A stretch of DNA of 64,000 nucleotides from Gerris lacustris (GCA_951217055.1 OX578279.1:30282173-30346172), one strand, 5' to 3'. Shown: positions 9,709 through 29,130, numbered from the stretch's first letter. The notes: generated from the letters alone by a model not told the origin. Numbers and translations are program-made.

Positions 9709-12700
9709 TTTTATTTAAATTGTCTGATTTTATCAGGTCTTTTGTATTATTGAGATAAGGCAGGAGTGTCCCTACTACTTCTACACTGGTGGGCAGGAAG
9801 AAACTGACAGAATAAGTCCCCTCCCTCTTTTATTATTTGGACATAATACCCTCTTCACTAATTTTGGTCAATATATAGATTGATGTATTCAAGCCTTTAA
9901 GAATGAAAGGAATTCGGCCCTCTCTACTCTCTTAGATTATACAGAATATGTAAAAGTAACTTATAAGCGATTCTTATATTTCTTGCCAACACTACAAGTT
10001 GTATTTTCACTCATAGTTTGATCAAAGTTCTTTTATTAATTTATTTTGTTAAACAATTTCCCACTTCCTTGACATTTGATTAATTTCTCTAATAAAAGTT
10101 GACCTAAAATGGATAAAATATCCTAACTAATTTTAATTATATCTAAAAAAGTAAAATTAGGTAGTATTGATTAACGACTAATAATTACAGGATTAATTAC
10201 TCATATGTGTTCGTACTATAATCGCCCTTGAAGTTATTCAAATAAATCGATTTAATGAAGGAAATAATTATTGAGAAACTATATTAGGTTCTCTTTTTTT
10301 TTAGTAAAAAGAGCATATGTATTGATAGATTATTGGTTCTGTTTGTGTTATCCATAAAAAGGTGATCCTTCCATTAAAGATGATCGGACATGTTTAAACA
10401 TCATTTGTAAAACCATTTGACTAATGTAGAAACTCCATCTTAGAAAAGACCTCATAAATATAATCACTTTGTTTTTGCTACAGTTAAGTTTGTTTAGGTG
10501 ATCTCGATTATAATTGATTTTGTGTCATGCTCGGTACCAAAGCCAGTAACTGATTTAAAATCTTCTATTGTTAAGTACTATTGTCTCTTAGTGTACTCTT
10601 TGCTAATAATCGTTGGTAATGGTTCTTTTAAACTTTATCCAGTCTCTAGTTGGAAGTTACGGCCTTTTAATGAACTCTGTTTCTTTTATATTCTTTCTAT
10701 GTGTTCTGTTCTTCCTTTAAAGGGAATAGTTGAGACTTGTGTAATATCTATTTTTTCCACCTTTTTAGAACTTCAGTTGATTCTAAAAAGATGTGAAACT
10801 ACAGAAGAATTCTTGGATTCCGTAATTTTTTCAAAAGGTAACCTTATAAAATATCCTATAAATAATTCTCTTTATAGTAGATGAACTACTCGTTAAATAT
10901 AAAAATGTTTTTACGTTGTATTATTAGTGAATTTTCTTGAAAGAAAAATGTCGCAAGATGAGTTTGGAAATTGTTCTAACTCGTCAAAATACCGTTTTAC
11001 GAGTTTTTGGGTATAAAAATAAAGTAAAATAAGATTTTTATTTTTTCTTTTAAGTCATTAGTAGTTCAGTTATTAGTTTCTTCTTATACGTTTAATTTCA
11101 TGCAGTGAACACTGATAAGAAGTAATGCTTTTTTTATGTCAGGTCGACTTATAACGTCGACTTATAACGTATAACGACTAATATGGTTAAATACGTATTT
11201 AAATGGACTGCATTTTCCCATTTTTATTTCAAAATTGTCAGAAACCATTTGCAAAATATTCGAGGGCTAGTGCTTCCTAATTCAGAGATTAATTAATATA
11301 TCCATAATTAATATGTATGCCAAATTGCATCGAAATTGGCCTGGTAGTTTATGTTAACTCCTATATTCTTGGAGTCTCAGGACATTAATAAGTGTACAGC
11401 CATCAGAATTGTAAGTTCGATTTTTTGCGCCATCACAATACTTTGTCTCTCTTTATATATACTACGTAAAAGATTTCAAAAAATATCTTCAGAGTCTTTA
11501 CCTGCTGTTAAGGTAGTTGTAAACTGTTTATCTTATGGTAATATTATTAGTAAATTATGGCTCAAATGCCAAACAGCAGTCATAAGTTGTTGATTGATTG
11601 TTTCTTTATCAATAACTTTGAATAGCTAATATTTAATATAAGTTAACTATAACGTTTACGTAAGTTGCTAAATTAAAATAATATTATATAATGTTTTTAT
11701 TATTAAGTAATACATCACTGAATTAGGGTCTATTTCGTTGATCAAGCGTCTGAGGATGTTTCCTTCTTCAATTGAAAGCGCAGCCTATAAATTATTGTGT
11801 TCTTACATATACAGACGAACGGTTGAAACATGTCTAAAAATCAACAATTCTGTTCCGGAATGTATTTAATGGTTAAATAATTCCATAATCCGATCCTATA
11901 TTTTCTTGTTTAGTATGGTAGCAAAAAGCACGGGATGTATGACTTTGAAAAATAGAAATAAAAATTAAATATATTTACAATAAATTTCCATATAATTTAG
12001 TCGAGAGAAAGGAGAGCGTTGCTTATGAGAAACGAGTAAATTTATCATTATCATGTTAAATAATAGTCATTATTTATAATACTTCAAAGGAAACGGGAAA
12101 AAGAACTAGATGAAAATTAAGACTACGTACGAGTGAAAAAAGTGTTTGACAAAGTACGTTAACACTGTCAGTAGTGTAGAACTAACAGTAAATAACTTCA
12201 ATTCAAACACCGCACCTGGTTTACACAAGTATAAATAACATTTAATATGAAAAGGTATTAATTTATTATATAATATTTAGTTACAGTATATAGACTAAAG
12301 CAAGCTCAAAGATTTACAAGGAGAAAAAAAGATTGCAAGTAGAAAATACTAAGAAACATCTACTTAGAAAGAAGATTTGTAGCTACTAGTAAGTACTCCA
12401 ACCTCATACTGTAGTGACCTTACTCTCTCCAAGCAATAGACTCCGTTTAAATGAGATTTATGAATACACATATAGTTACACGCAAGTCATTTAAGTACGT
12501 TTCTTGCAGTACCGCTTCGGTTTACATTTACGTAATTAGCGGGTAGACTTTTTTATTTTTTGAAGAACAGAAATTTCAGCATTTTACAAGTTCTCGAAGG
12601 ATAAAGACCATAGAGAAGACAATTGAACAATAATATAAGCTCATAATGTTTAAGACGGAGTAAGAAGTTTCTATGGAATTGTTTAAAAAAAAAAAAAAAA

Positions 12701-12947
12701 AAAAAATGTATTTCCACCAGAGTTTCAGTTATTTGTCACTCAGAGATCCTAAGCAGTGATTCCTCTACGTACAGTTATTCACACTGTGTCATTATCATGG
12801 ATTTGACCATAATTCTCATTCGATAGTAGATATTAGCATAGATTCTGCGCATCACCAGTAATTCCTTATATTGTCATTCTTCATTCTGTATATTATTATG
12901 TATTGCATTTTATGTGTCACACTAATTTGCAGATTTAAATAAATACT
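9709..12947. other. Non-coding DNA; one long open frame of doubtful coding value
   Basis: Apart from the open frame at 10498-10884, listed separately, no gene is seen. A short tail of repeat family B (TATGCCAAAT...) lies at 11315-11350 and a homopolymeric A run at 12679-12705. Confidence 0.45.
10498..10884 (+). CDS. Unrecognised open frame of 128 codons, possible 3' exon
   Basis: The frame is open from directly after a TAG, which coincides with a plausible splice acceptor (TTTGTTTAG|GTG), to a TGA at 10884. There is no ATG at its start. The translation is hydrophobic in its first half and more polar near the end (RCETTEEFLDS), and I recognise no domain. In DNA this AT-rich an open frame of such length is expected only occasionally by chance. 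It could be a terminal exon of a membrane protein, a decayed gene, or coincidence. Confidence 0.2.
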   Translation: MISIIIDFVSCSVPKPVTDLKSSIVKYYCLLVYSLLIIVGNGSFKLYPVSSWKLRPFNELCFFYILSMCSVLPLKGIVETCVISIFSTFLELQLILKRCETTEEFLDSVIFSKGNLIKYPINNSLYSR

Positions 12948-13084
12948 CTACCATTTAGTGTGGTATATAGCTTTCTCGCTTCCTCTCGCATATACTTTAG
13001 AGATGTTATGCTTTGACAACCTATAATTGTCTCCACCCCACCCTTTAAAATCTGTCAAAATTTTATGGCTGCAGACGATTGATG

Positions 13085-13490
13085 TTATTGGGCTACTTTC
13101 GTCAAACCATCCAAATTTCTTAAGAATGAGATGAGTTCTTTTAATAAACATATAGGTGTAAATAAATGTATGTTTGTATGCATATGTAGAAGAGAAACAA
13201 ATGGCTTGAAACTTATATGGGACCAAATAACGGCTAAACTTATGGCCAACCATCCACAAATTTTCCAAAAAATTCCAAAAAAGTTTAAATCATACGAATA
13301 GTTTTTAAGATATGTTGGTTCGCAAAAACTGGCCGAAAGTTCGTCAGGCGTGGCCCCAAAAATGTTCCCTGTTGTCTTAAACGGATTACTCTCTTGCAAT
13401 TTTTGAAATCGGAGAATAAAAAAATATTGTTTTTTCGGAACTATTTAATAGTTCCTTCCGTTACCTTCGGTAAGCTCGGAAGCGAAAAGA
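13085..13490 (+). repeat. Dispersed repeat family A, copy 2
   Basis: It aligns with copy 1 through GGCTACTTTCG, CAAACCATCCAAATTTC and TAAATAAATGTATGTTTGT, and ends in the same hairpin (TTCCG...CGGAAGC at about 13455-13483). The tract from 12955 upstream (TATAGCTTTCTCGCTTCC) recurs before the copy at 28805, so the full element may be longer. Confidence 0.7.
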
Positions 13491-14420
13491 AGTAACAGTT
13501 AAATAAACTAGACAATATTTGGTTGTAAAATCATAATATCAATCAAAGTATGTACACAGAGGAACCTCATTGGCAGACTATTTAATAAAGTATTGATCGT
13601 GTTGCGAAGGTTTCGTTTTATTGGTAATTTCTATGCAACATAGAAGGTATTTCCTTTTTACCTCTCTATTATTTTTAATATAAAACAAACAATTTTTTTC
13701 ATGTATCGCCCCTATAAATTATAATTTGATTTATTCAAATGCGTTTACCAGACGTTACTAAGATAGTCATTCAATTTAGTCCAATAAAGAATGATTCATC
13801 GAAGCCTATTAGTATAAAAACTGTACATTTAATTGAATATTTCAATTGTTTCCTTATTGGTTTGAATTAGTTTACATATAAGCCTTCCCCGAATTCTTTA
13901 TTAGAAACCAGGGACCTGATTGTCATTTAGATTTATACTGTGTAGAGTCTCAATTAGTGCCTACTTAATGAGCTCGATCCAATTACACGCTTGTTTCTCA
14001 CTCTCCCATATTAATCTCATTTCCATATCTAGAAATGGTGAAAACTCATTGATTTTAACACCAATTAATTATAACATGATCAATTTATTTGTAAAATCTA
14101 ACTAGAGACGGTAAAAATTAGACAATCAATTTGAATAATATCATATTAAAGAAATTTTTTTTTTTTTTAGCATTAGTCTCTTCCGCTAAGTAAATTTATT
14201 GATATATATTCGCCTTAAACCTAATTTACTTGTATTTCCGTGAACAGTAGACCTCGATTTAATATGACTAGGAACAACGCATTTTGTCGTGTCTGCGTAA
14301 CAAATACATTTACAGACAATCGGTTGAGTCTGTAGTTAGAAGTAGAACTCGCTCCGCTCATTATTTTATTACCCATGTGCTTAGTTAAATTATATCTTGA
14401 TCCAGTTTCTATCGCCATAC
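13491..14420. other. Gene-free AT-rich DNA
   Basis: No coding, RNA or transposon signal is visible here apart from short T runs. Confidence 0.4.
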
Positions 14421-14426
14421 ACAAGG

Positions 14427-14700
14427 GGCCCCTGTAGCTCGAGTCGAGGGCAGTTGGCTTTCAATCATTGAAGTTAAGCAGCATCGGGCGTGGTCAGTAG
14501 CTGGATGAGTGACCGCCACTCTGTCCACACCTCTGGGTTTGATTCCCGGACCGGGCCCCCTCAATGTCCACCCAGCATTGTTAAACAAATGGGAAGCTGA
14601 TCGAAAGATTAGCACCGCCTAGTTTCGGCCTGGAAAATCATTGTCGACACTCTCCTGGTGGTTTTATAAAATATCGGTCCAAGACAACTCAGACAAACTT
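14427..14700 (+). mobile_element. 5S rRNA-derived SINE
   Basis: The segment GAAGTTAAGCAGCATCGGGC followed by GTGGTCAGTAGCTGGATGAGTGACCGCC (given here as consecutive parts, 14470-14517) is the internal promoter of 5S rRNA with few changes. It is followed by GGGTTTGATTCCCGG, a tRNA-type B box, and a unique body to about 14700. SINEs with a 5S head are known (SINE3 type). A true 5S gene would end soon after CTGGGAAT-like sequence, which is replaced here. Inverted GGGGCCCC/CCGGGCCCC stretches flank the promoter region. Confidence 0.75.
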
Positions 14701-14929
14701 TCTCATATGCAAAATTTATAATTTAGCCTAGTGTTTTCCATGTATTAGTTTTCGTACGTATTGTTAATTAAAATGAACATTTAATCAAAATGTATCATAT
14801 ACATAACTTCTCGGCGTGTAATCGAACCCGGCCTCCGTTTAAAGCTATTTTCTCAGGAACTAGATTTTTCCAGGGAAAGCGGCTTATATCGTTAGATTTG
14901 TATTTAAATGGTCTGTCTACATTTTTGAA

Positions 14930-15190
14930 TTTTTTTGTAATAAAAATCGTCGGAACCGTTTTTCGAGAATTTTTTTTTTAGTTTTTGGGGGTAGCGCCCC
15001 CAAATTTTGCGCTAAAATTCATTTCTTGGTTTCGCCTCGGGGTATGATTTTTATGAACATGTATGCCAAATTTTGTCCAAATCGGTCCAGTGGTTTAGGC
15101 TCCAAGCATCTACTCAGAAAGATACCAGACGACAGACAGATATTTTTTAAAAACCACTTTTTTGGACTCAAGGGACCTTAAAGCGTGTAA
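14930..15190 (+). repeat. Dispersed repeat family B, plus-strand copy
   Basis: Shared landmarks are TAGCGCCCCCAAATTTT, GCCTCGGGGTATGATTTTTA and CATGTATGCCAAATTTTGTC. An inverted copy lies at 20036-20190. The end carries a GACGACAGACAGA run and TTTTTGGACTCAAGGGACCTT, a style of ending seen in many arthropod non-autonomous elements. Confidence 0.6.
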
Positions 15191-16715
<1,525 letters not shown>

Positions 16716-16717
16716 TA

Positions 16718-18351
16718 CTGTAGGAACGCCGAGAGAATGTGCGTGGAAAAATGGATCTTGGGTCGAAGTTTCAAATTTACTATCGACTTGACTTCGAGAT
16801 ATATCGCTATTCCTCTAGGCTGAGTCCCCTCTAGGTACTCGAACTTTTCTACCTTGTTTAAAAAGTGACATTTTTTCGGCACATTTTCACAATGCCCAAC
16901 TTTAACTTCTCACTGCTTTAAGAGTTCTTATCCAAATCAAACCAAATTGACAGGGTTTTTATAACTCATATAAATGTAGAAGCCTACGAAGTTTCAAGTC
17001 AAAAAGTTCATTTGTTTTACGTTAATTAACGAATTTAATGGGATCTGATATCCAAATGAACCCAATTATAATTTTATTAAATGAAAATTATTATTGAGCA
17101 TTATTTTTAACATTTGTTGATACATTATTAGAAAATAATATTATTATGCTATCCAATAATAGTTTAAAACGCATGATATCTTACTAATTTTAAAACTTAA
17201 TCTGATTATAGATTATAAACTTAATCAACTTAAATAAAAAATCAGTTCAAATTTTCTAAGGAGACGCCAAATACGAAAGATCACGGAAATATAAGATGTT
17301 ATCGACAAAGCGATTGTCCTAAGACTGACTGAAAAATATGTTGTTGTTTTTTTTCATTTTTAGCGAGACAGTTTGTTAAAAGGAAAGCGGCTTGTATTAT
17401 GAGATTATTTTCTTGCAAATATGTATAAATTTTTACAATTTTCCATGAAAGATTGCACTTCTTTAAAAAATAAAGGGTTTATCCCAATCCAAACTAAGGT
17501 CAATCACCACCCAAAGGTAACTAATCCCATTCCTTCATCCTTCCGCTTTTTATAATCCTAAGTCCTACCTGCCCGTTAAGTAGCTCATGCCCTATCAATA
17601 TTTAGAGTACATATTATTCAGATAAAGATTACAGTACTGCTTAAAACTAGTAAGACATCAGGCGTTTTAAAATATTTCTTTGATAGCAAAGATGGGTTAA
17701 AATAATAGGGGTTTATTATTTTAAGACAAAACCTTAACAGAAAAATAAAGAAAAAAATACGTTTCAAAGAATTTTTTTTTTTTAAATATGTTTAATAAAA
17801 TTTGTATACTTAATGTTTTCTTAAAAATGTTATACATTTTTTAAAATAAATATTATTTTTTAATCTATAATCAGATTAAGTTTTAAAATTAGTAAGATAT
17901 CATGCGTTTTAAACTATTACTTTGATAGCATAATAATATTACTTATTATTTTCTAATAATGTATCAACAAATGTTAAAAATAATGTTTAATAATTACTTT
18001 CATTGGGTTCATTCGGATATCAGATCCCATTAAATTCGTTAATTAACATAAAACTAATTAACTTGTTGACTTGAAACTTCGTAGGCTTCTACATTTATTT
18101 GAGTTCTAAAAACCCTGTCAATTTGGTTTGATTTGGATAAGAACTCTTAAAGCAGTGAGATGTTAAAGTCGGGCATTGTAAAAATGTGCCGAAAAAATGT
18201 CACTTTTTAAACAAGGTAGAAAAGGTCGACACACCTAGAGGGGACTCTGCCTAGAGGAACATCGATATATCAAGAAGCGAAGTCGATAGTTAGTTTAAAA
18301 GTTCGACCCAAGATCGATTTTTCCACGCACATTCTCTCGGCGTTCCTACAG
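16718..18351. mobile_element. 1.6-kb non-autonomous DNA transposon with about 490-bp terminal inverted repeats
   Basis: The left repeat (16718-17215) and right repeat (17861-18351) are inverse copies with scattered differences. The termini are CTGTAGGAACGCCGAGAGAA. A TA dinucleotide flanks each end (16716-16717 and 18352-18353), consistent with TA-target insertion as in Tc1/mariner-type elements. The central 645 bp is AT-rich and has no transposase. The repeats have diverged visibly, so the insertion is not recent. Confidence 0.8.
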
Positions 18352-18909
18352 TAAGCAGAAAAGAAAGTTACGTATTATTGACCTTTTTCAAATATAATAT
18401 ATAACTTCATTTAATTCTTATATGAGCAATGTTCTCTCATATACTCGTGTAAATCATTTTGATACTAGCTATATCTCTTTGTCTGTTGATATCAAGATAT
18501 TATGGTTTTACTTCTAGTATTTAGGTTTCAAAAAATTATTAAAGTATTTAGGTAATTTTTTCCTTAGAAATATTCATTTTGAAATGCGTTTAGACTATTT
18601 TCTTTAGACTATTCTGAATTAAAGCAAAGCTGAACGTGTCGTCTAATAAATTGTTTGTTTAAATTTAGTGTAGGAAGTCGATTTCTACTAGCTTCAATGT
18701 TAAGCCGGAGAATTTATTCCATATTTAACTCTCAATTATTTAGAGCTAGAAGTTGCGCTATAAACATAGGCGCTCGTGGGGCCACCATACTTTGGGTGGA
18801 TGACTCTCGTCCTCTCGCTAGTCCACCGAACTAGGGTATATATACATAGGATATATATATATATATATATAAAAGTGGCGTATAAGCAAATTTTAAAGAT
18901 TTTAGCCAC

Positions 18910-19170
18910 TTCTGGTTGATTCTGCCAGAATTCACATACTCACTTCTCAAAGCTTAGTGCAAACTAAATTAAAGTGAAACCACGAAAATTGGGTTTCATT
19001 TAATCAGCTGTTGTGCACCTACCTCTGTGGATGACTGTGGTAATCCTAGAGCTAATACATGCAATCAAGTCCCGTCCTGTGATGGTAAGGACGCTTTTAT
19101 TAGATCAAAACCAATTGGATCGGCTCGTCCGCGTGTCCCTTTGCCTTGATGAATCTCAATCATGACTTGC
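18910..19170 (+). pseudogene. Decayed 5' fragment of 18S rRNA
   Basis: It begins with CTGGTTGATTCTGCCAG, the universal 18S start with one change, and continues through AATTAAAGTGAAACC, CTGTGGTAATCCTAGAGC, TAATACATGCAA, GGACGCTTTTATTAGATC and CGGCTCGTCCG. Deletions and substitutions are scattered, for example the helix after the start is shortened. It stops after about 260 nt with no further rRNA sequence. It is a dispersed rDNA pseudogene fragment and not a working gene. Confidence 0.85.
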
Positions 19171-19209
19171 CCAGAGGCAGAGGCATTATAAAGAGGCTTA
19201 ATGAAAGAG

Positions 19210-20035
19210 CTCTATGATGCGATTTCTAGTTTAAATTTTAACATAGACTTAATCTTTAATCAAACTGACATACTTACTTATTAGAATTATAAATACAAAT
19301 GTTTTAAAATAAGTGACATTTTGATTATTAGTTGTCTTCTGCGAAACATCAAGATGACCAATCAATTAATTATTTAAGGTGATAAATGACCTTAGATCAC
19401 AAGAGGAAGTACTATTAATTCTACACGTCCATTATTATGTTTTTAACTGCTTAGGAATATATTTAAAATAATTATAATAATTTCTTTTGGACTCATAAAT
19501 TATCGTCCTTGTGTATTGTGCAAAATAAATTAAGGTGTGTGCTCTTTATTTATACCTGAATGTTTTTTTTTTAAAACATTTGTTCAGTATATCTACTGTA
19601 TGACTTAAGAAGTATGTAGGACTTATAAGTAGATCCTAAATAATATAAAATATGTTTTTTATGTGATTATGTCATCTGGTTTTAGGGACAACCCAGTTCT
19701 TCTTTAAAATATTTAAAGTTTAAAAGGTCATATATAAAAAAATATATACATATTTAAAAGATTTTGGAAGCTATTTGAAGCACTCAATAATTAACAAAAT
19801 TCAAAGAGTTTGCAATCGTTTTGTTTATCGTTTAAACAAAAATGGCTAATATATATAAAAACTGGAAGAATTATTGTTCCTTTCAAAGTGAATTTAGATA
19901 TTTTTATCTGAAAAAAGATAATATGTTGTAGATAATAACTGATATATTTATATGGATAAAGTGGTTATTTTGTTAGAAATAGAGAAATACTTCTATCCAA
20001 CTGAGGATAAGCAGCAAAGCAAATTTGCTGCTTTT
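19210..20035. other. Gene-free AT-rich DNA
   Basis: Nothing is supported here. A hairpin (AGCAGCAAA/TTTGCTGCT) at 20011-20033 precedes the family B copy. Confidence 0.4.
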
Positions 20036-20190
20036 ACTTTTTTTACTTTCTCACTGACGAGATTTGGCATACATGTTCAGAAAAATCATACCCCGAGGCA
20101 ATATCAAGAAATGAATTTAGCTCCGAATTTGGGAGCGCTAACCCTCAAAAATTCTGAAAAACGTGAAAAAAATTATTTCTCGAAAATGGT
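20036..20190 (-). repeat. Dispersed repeat family B, inverted copy
   Basis: Read on the minus strand it matches 14960-15085: GCGCTCCCAAATTCGGAGC, GCCTCGGGGTATGATTTTT and CATGTATGCCAAATCTCGTC. The 90-codon plus-strand frame across it has no independent support. Confidence 0.6.
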
Positions 20191-24944
<4,754 letters not shown>

Positions 24945-25158
24945 ATGACTGATTTTTTTTTTTTTTTTCATCCATGCCTGATCATTTGTAAAAATAATGG
25001 AATAAATCAATTTAATTGGATACAGCGTGCAATAAGATTATTCAATACTAAATCAATCATTATAATTGTTCTTTATTTATTTTGTTTTGTTTGGCATTGC
25101 TTAAATAAAAATCAAATTTACACAACATTATTTCTTTGTAACTGGGATTATTAAATTA

Positions 25159-25279
<121 letters not shown>

Positions 25280-25298
25280 AGTACATAGTTGTATAGAG

Positions 25299-25474
25299 CA
25301 GTGGCGTAAGGCGTAATTATGGGCCCCCAAATCCAAAACAAAACAAAAATAAATAAATAAACATGAAATTAAAATCTTTGTAGCAATGTCGAAGGGGGAC
25401 TTTTTTTTCCCATCAATTATCTTTGGCGAGGGGCCCCCATACAAAAAGTTCTAAATGTCCTAGCTACGCCACTG
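25299..25474. mobile_element. hAT-type MITE
   Basis: The termini are CAGTGGCGTA and its inverse TACGCCACTG. Inside, GGGCCCCC on the left mirrors GGGGGCCCC on the right, and CAGTGGCGTAGC-type ends are characteristic of hAT elements. The 8-bp flanks (GTATAGAG and ACATACAG) resemble each other imperfectly, as expected for an aged 8-bp target duplication. It is 176 bp long and non-coding. Confidence 0.75.
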
Positions 25475-27825
25475 ACATACAGTCACAATATTTATCCTCT
25501 ATGACTATATTATTCATAGTATCAACATAAAATTTTGATAAGCTTAAAAACTACTCTTTTTTAATAGCTTTAATTTGACATAACATAATATGCAGTACTA
25601 ACAACATTAATATTAACATAAGCATTAAGGCCATATTTGTAAAAATAAATGTCGATTTATTATTGAATGAATGTTGCTTAACCACTGAAACTCACTTTTA
25701 TAACCACAAATTTAGTTTTCAAATAACATTCGCGATGTTTTTTCAATGATTTTTGTAGTTGTTTTCAAGCGACTTTTGTATTTAAGTGGCTGGCAATCGA
25801 GTCAAATGTCGCACACACATAATATGTGAGTCTGCATAGTTAATAAAAAAAAAATAATAATAATATAGTGATCTTTATTGATTTCATTAAACATCAAAAT
25901 TGGCCTCATTTTTATTATTTATTAAAACTAATATTATTTATTAAAAATTAATATTTAGTATGTTGCTTTAGTATATTGACTTAAGCGACAAGTATATTGG
26001 CTAAGGATATTGAAGGTTTTAACAAAAAACCTCTTGTAATTAAATTCTTTATATTTATTTATTTGTCAGTGGTTGGGCTCAATCTTTGATAATAATAAGC
26101 CCTCTTACAGTCAACCAATCGAGCTGAAACTTGGCACATAGCCTCTGTACCGATATAAAAACATTCTATCAAATTTTAGGGTTACTATGATTAATATCAT
26201 TACATATAATATAGGTATATACTATTATATTAAGGATTTTTTTCTTAAGAATAACCTTTTTGAAGTCACAAAACTACTACCAATCTACTCCAACTACAAT
26301 TATGTCTTACTATAATGTTTTTTTCTATAAAAATTAAACTTGTTGGAATTTAAAGTTAGATCTTTACATAGGCCTTTTTTGATTTCCAGTAGGGTCACAT
26401 TTATTTTTTTTCAATATCTTGGAAACTTTTTTTTGCTATTTGGAGACAGAATCATTTCGTTCTTCAGATTGATCACAGTGCATTGAGTTCATATGTTATT
26501 GTGTGGTTATTTTTATTTGATTATTCAAATTCCAATTGCGATTTGGAATTAATATCTTTCCTCAGTAGGAGTTTTTATATTTTTTTAAGTCCATAACATC
26601 GATTTTTTAACTTCCAAAATGTTTATTGCGGGATTCTTTGTTTATAAGGATCTTCGTGGAATAGTTTATTAAGAGAGTCCCTGTTTCTTAATTTGACACT
26701 GTAAATATTGACTGAATATTAATAGAATGCACTTGCTTTGTACTTAATAATTTTTCTAGTATTAAAATTTACTCGTTTCATACGGTTTTCACTGCGAGCA
26801 AAGAGTAGACACTATGTTTCTCTTATTTATTTTTCATTAACTTAAAAAGATAATCATATATAATCATTGCCGAGTAAAACTTTAAAATAAAGAAAGATGT
26901 GACCATTGACCAATTTTAGATACAACAAATTATCAAATCTTATATATGTCCTACTAAATTTCCTAATTAAATTCATTAATAATCACTGCCGAGAGCAAAA
27001 AGGCAATGCCGCAATTTATTATTATCAGCTTTTTTTTGTAGACGTTAGATTTCACAAGGTAGGTTTCTTTGTTGGTGGAACCGGGTCCATATTATGGAAG
27101 GAACAAAACCAAATATGGACACTGGATCTGGAAGCACTTAATGAAACTTAAGTCTGAGAGAGCCTCCAGGGGCACCAACGCTTTATAATTATCAACAGAT
27201 TTATTATTAAACTTTAAGATACGATTTAAGCCGAAAAAAGCTAAAGCAAAAATAAATTGGATTTTTTTTTTTATTTCGGTGATATGTTTGTTCATAATCA
27301 TTTCCTTCATGTATGATATATTGAAGAATAAATCAAATGATTAAACCATACATTGTTTCAAGTATTTATATCATAAATGAGTTAAATATATTTATTTCGT
27401 TTGAGATTCCTATTATTTCGTTAACATGGGTGGGTATGTTAACTGAATCTTTATTATTAAATGTGGGTACATTGAATGAACGCTTAATACATTATTATCA
27501 AAATAAAATTTTATATATTTATTGTGTTGGAATAAAAAGAGAAGAGTTTTTATTTTATTTCTCTTTAAATATACATTGTCGGAAATATTATTCGTGTAAA
27601 TAATAATTAAATCACATCTTTTAATAGTTTATTAAAACGAAAAATAATAGAATACTTGTAATAATTATAAGGTATAAATCTCACGGTTTAACATTACCAG
27701 TTCGAAAGCTTTACAAGCAAAACTATTCTCCAAGAGGCTTTGGATAAACTATATAAGGTTCTTAATAAAAAGAATTAAGATAAAGTCAAGAATTCTTTAC
27801 ATTAATCCTCTTAAACTGAAGACAA

Positions 27826-27829
<4 letters not shown>
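25475..27829. other. Gene-free AT-rich DNA
   Basis: A transposon-like block at 26035-26500 ends with TTCGTTCTTCAGATTGATCA, related to the first hairpin of repeat family A. No coding region is supported, although several short AT-rich open frames exist. Confidence 0.4.

Positions 27830-27915
<86 letters not shown>
27830..27915. repeat. (TA)n microsatellite
   Basis: About 86 bp of pure alternating TA. Confidence 0.95.
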
Positions 27916-27918
<3 letters not shown>

Positions 27919-28364
27919 TAAATCACTTGTACGATGGATTAATTTGTCGTTCAATATATAAATACTTTCTTAATGTTCAGCTAATACTTTTTTTAGATAT
28001 TAAGATGAACTAAGAAGCTTAACATTCTGTAAAATATTTGTATGATGTAATGATTTATTAATTTATGTTGAAGCTAATTAATCTCAATTGAAGAAGAGTT
28101 GTAAATGAACAATTTTTTTATTGCATAAAAATAAAGCAATTTACTTTGAAATTCTCATTCTAGCTTAAAAGTGGTACTGGCATTACTTGTTTCTTAGTTA
28201 TAGAGAATTATATGAATATATTCAAGCTGTGGATGGAACTAAGGCTAATTAAACCTTTGTTCGAGTTTTTTGAACCGATTTTTTTATTGGTATGCCTTAG
28301 TTCCTATACTAAGCTAATTCTAATATTGTCGTATAAGTTAAATTTAATATTAACTTGTAGTATG

Positions 28365-28560
28365 ACGGGGCCAGCGCGAGTGGTTATCAGAGTGGTTAAT
28401 AGCTTACTAAGGTCTAAACACTGACTTATCTGTGAGTTCGAATCCCAGACAGGTGAGACATGTTTAACACTGATGAATACATTTAATAGATGAGTAAAGT
28501 TGTCGGATCCCCCGTCCTGAAATAACCTAATGTTGTGTTGATCAGATTGTAAAAAAAAGA
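28365..28560 (+). mobile_element. tRNA-derived SINE, second family
   Basis: The head has an A-box-like GCGCGAGTGGTTA and a B box GAGTTCGAATCCC about 60 bp apart, a spacing typical of a tRNA with a long variable arm. After the tRNA-like part comes a unique body (CATGTTTAACACTGATGAAT...) and an A-rich end near 28555. It has no similarity to the SINEs at 9.1-9.7 kb. Confidence 0.65.
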
Positions 28561-28804
28561 CAAAAAAGGTAATGAGGCAAAATACGAGATTGGATTTTTA
28601 ATTTTTTTTAATTAGGATTAGGATCAGATTTTAAGTTAAACTACATCCGCACGACGAACCATTCACTGACGATGAAATTGTCAGTGTAAAACTACCGCAT
28701 TAAATCAAATCTTAATATACTCTTATTGATGACACCGTGTTTTTTTTCCACAAACTTAAGAGTTTGTTGTCTATTAATTGTACCCGTATTAAAATAGACT
28801 GATG

Positions 28805-29130
28805 CCAATTGGTGTAGCACATAGCTTCCTCGCATCCTATCACGTACTTTATTGATTTTATTCTTTTACATGTGATTATTGTCTAATTTGTTTAATTGTT
28901 TCCCCCGTTTTTTTAATCTGTCAAAATTGATTTGATTTTTTATACATGAATTAAAGTATAAATTTAGCAATAGTTAAAGAGCGCAGACAGACAGACACGG
29001 AACCAAAGAAGTTCCCTGATGTCTGAAAAGGATTTCTGTCTTGGGATATTTAAAATCGGAGACCTAAAATGTTATCGTTCTTCAGACCGATGGCCTAGCT
29101 TCTGTTACCTCGGTAAGCTCGGAAGCAAAA
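28805..29130 (+). repeat. Dispersed repeat family A, copy 4
   Basis: It starts with the TATAGCTT-like block also seen at 12955, contains CAGACAGACA and CCCTGATGTCTGAAA, and ends with both conserved hairpins (29098-29126 for the second). Confidence 0.65.

Noticed and set aside
13085..13399. Minus-strand frames of about 105 codons
   Set aside because: They lie within the non-coding repeat family A and are broken in its other copies.
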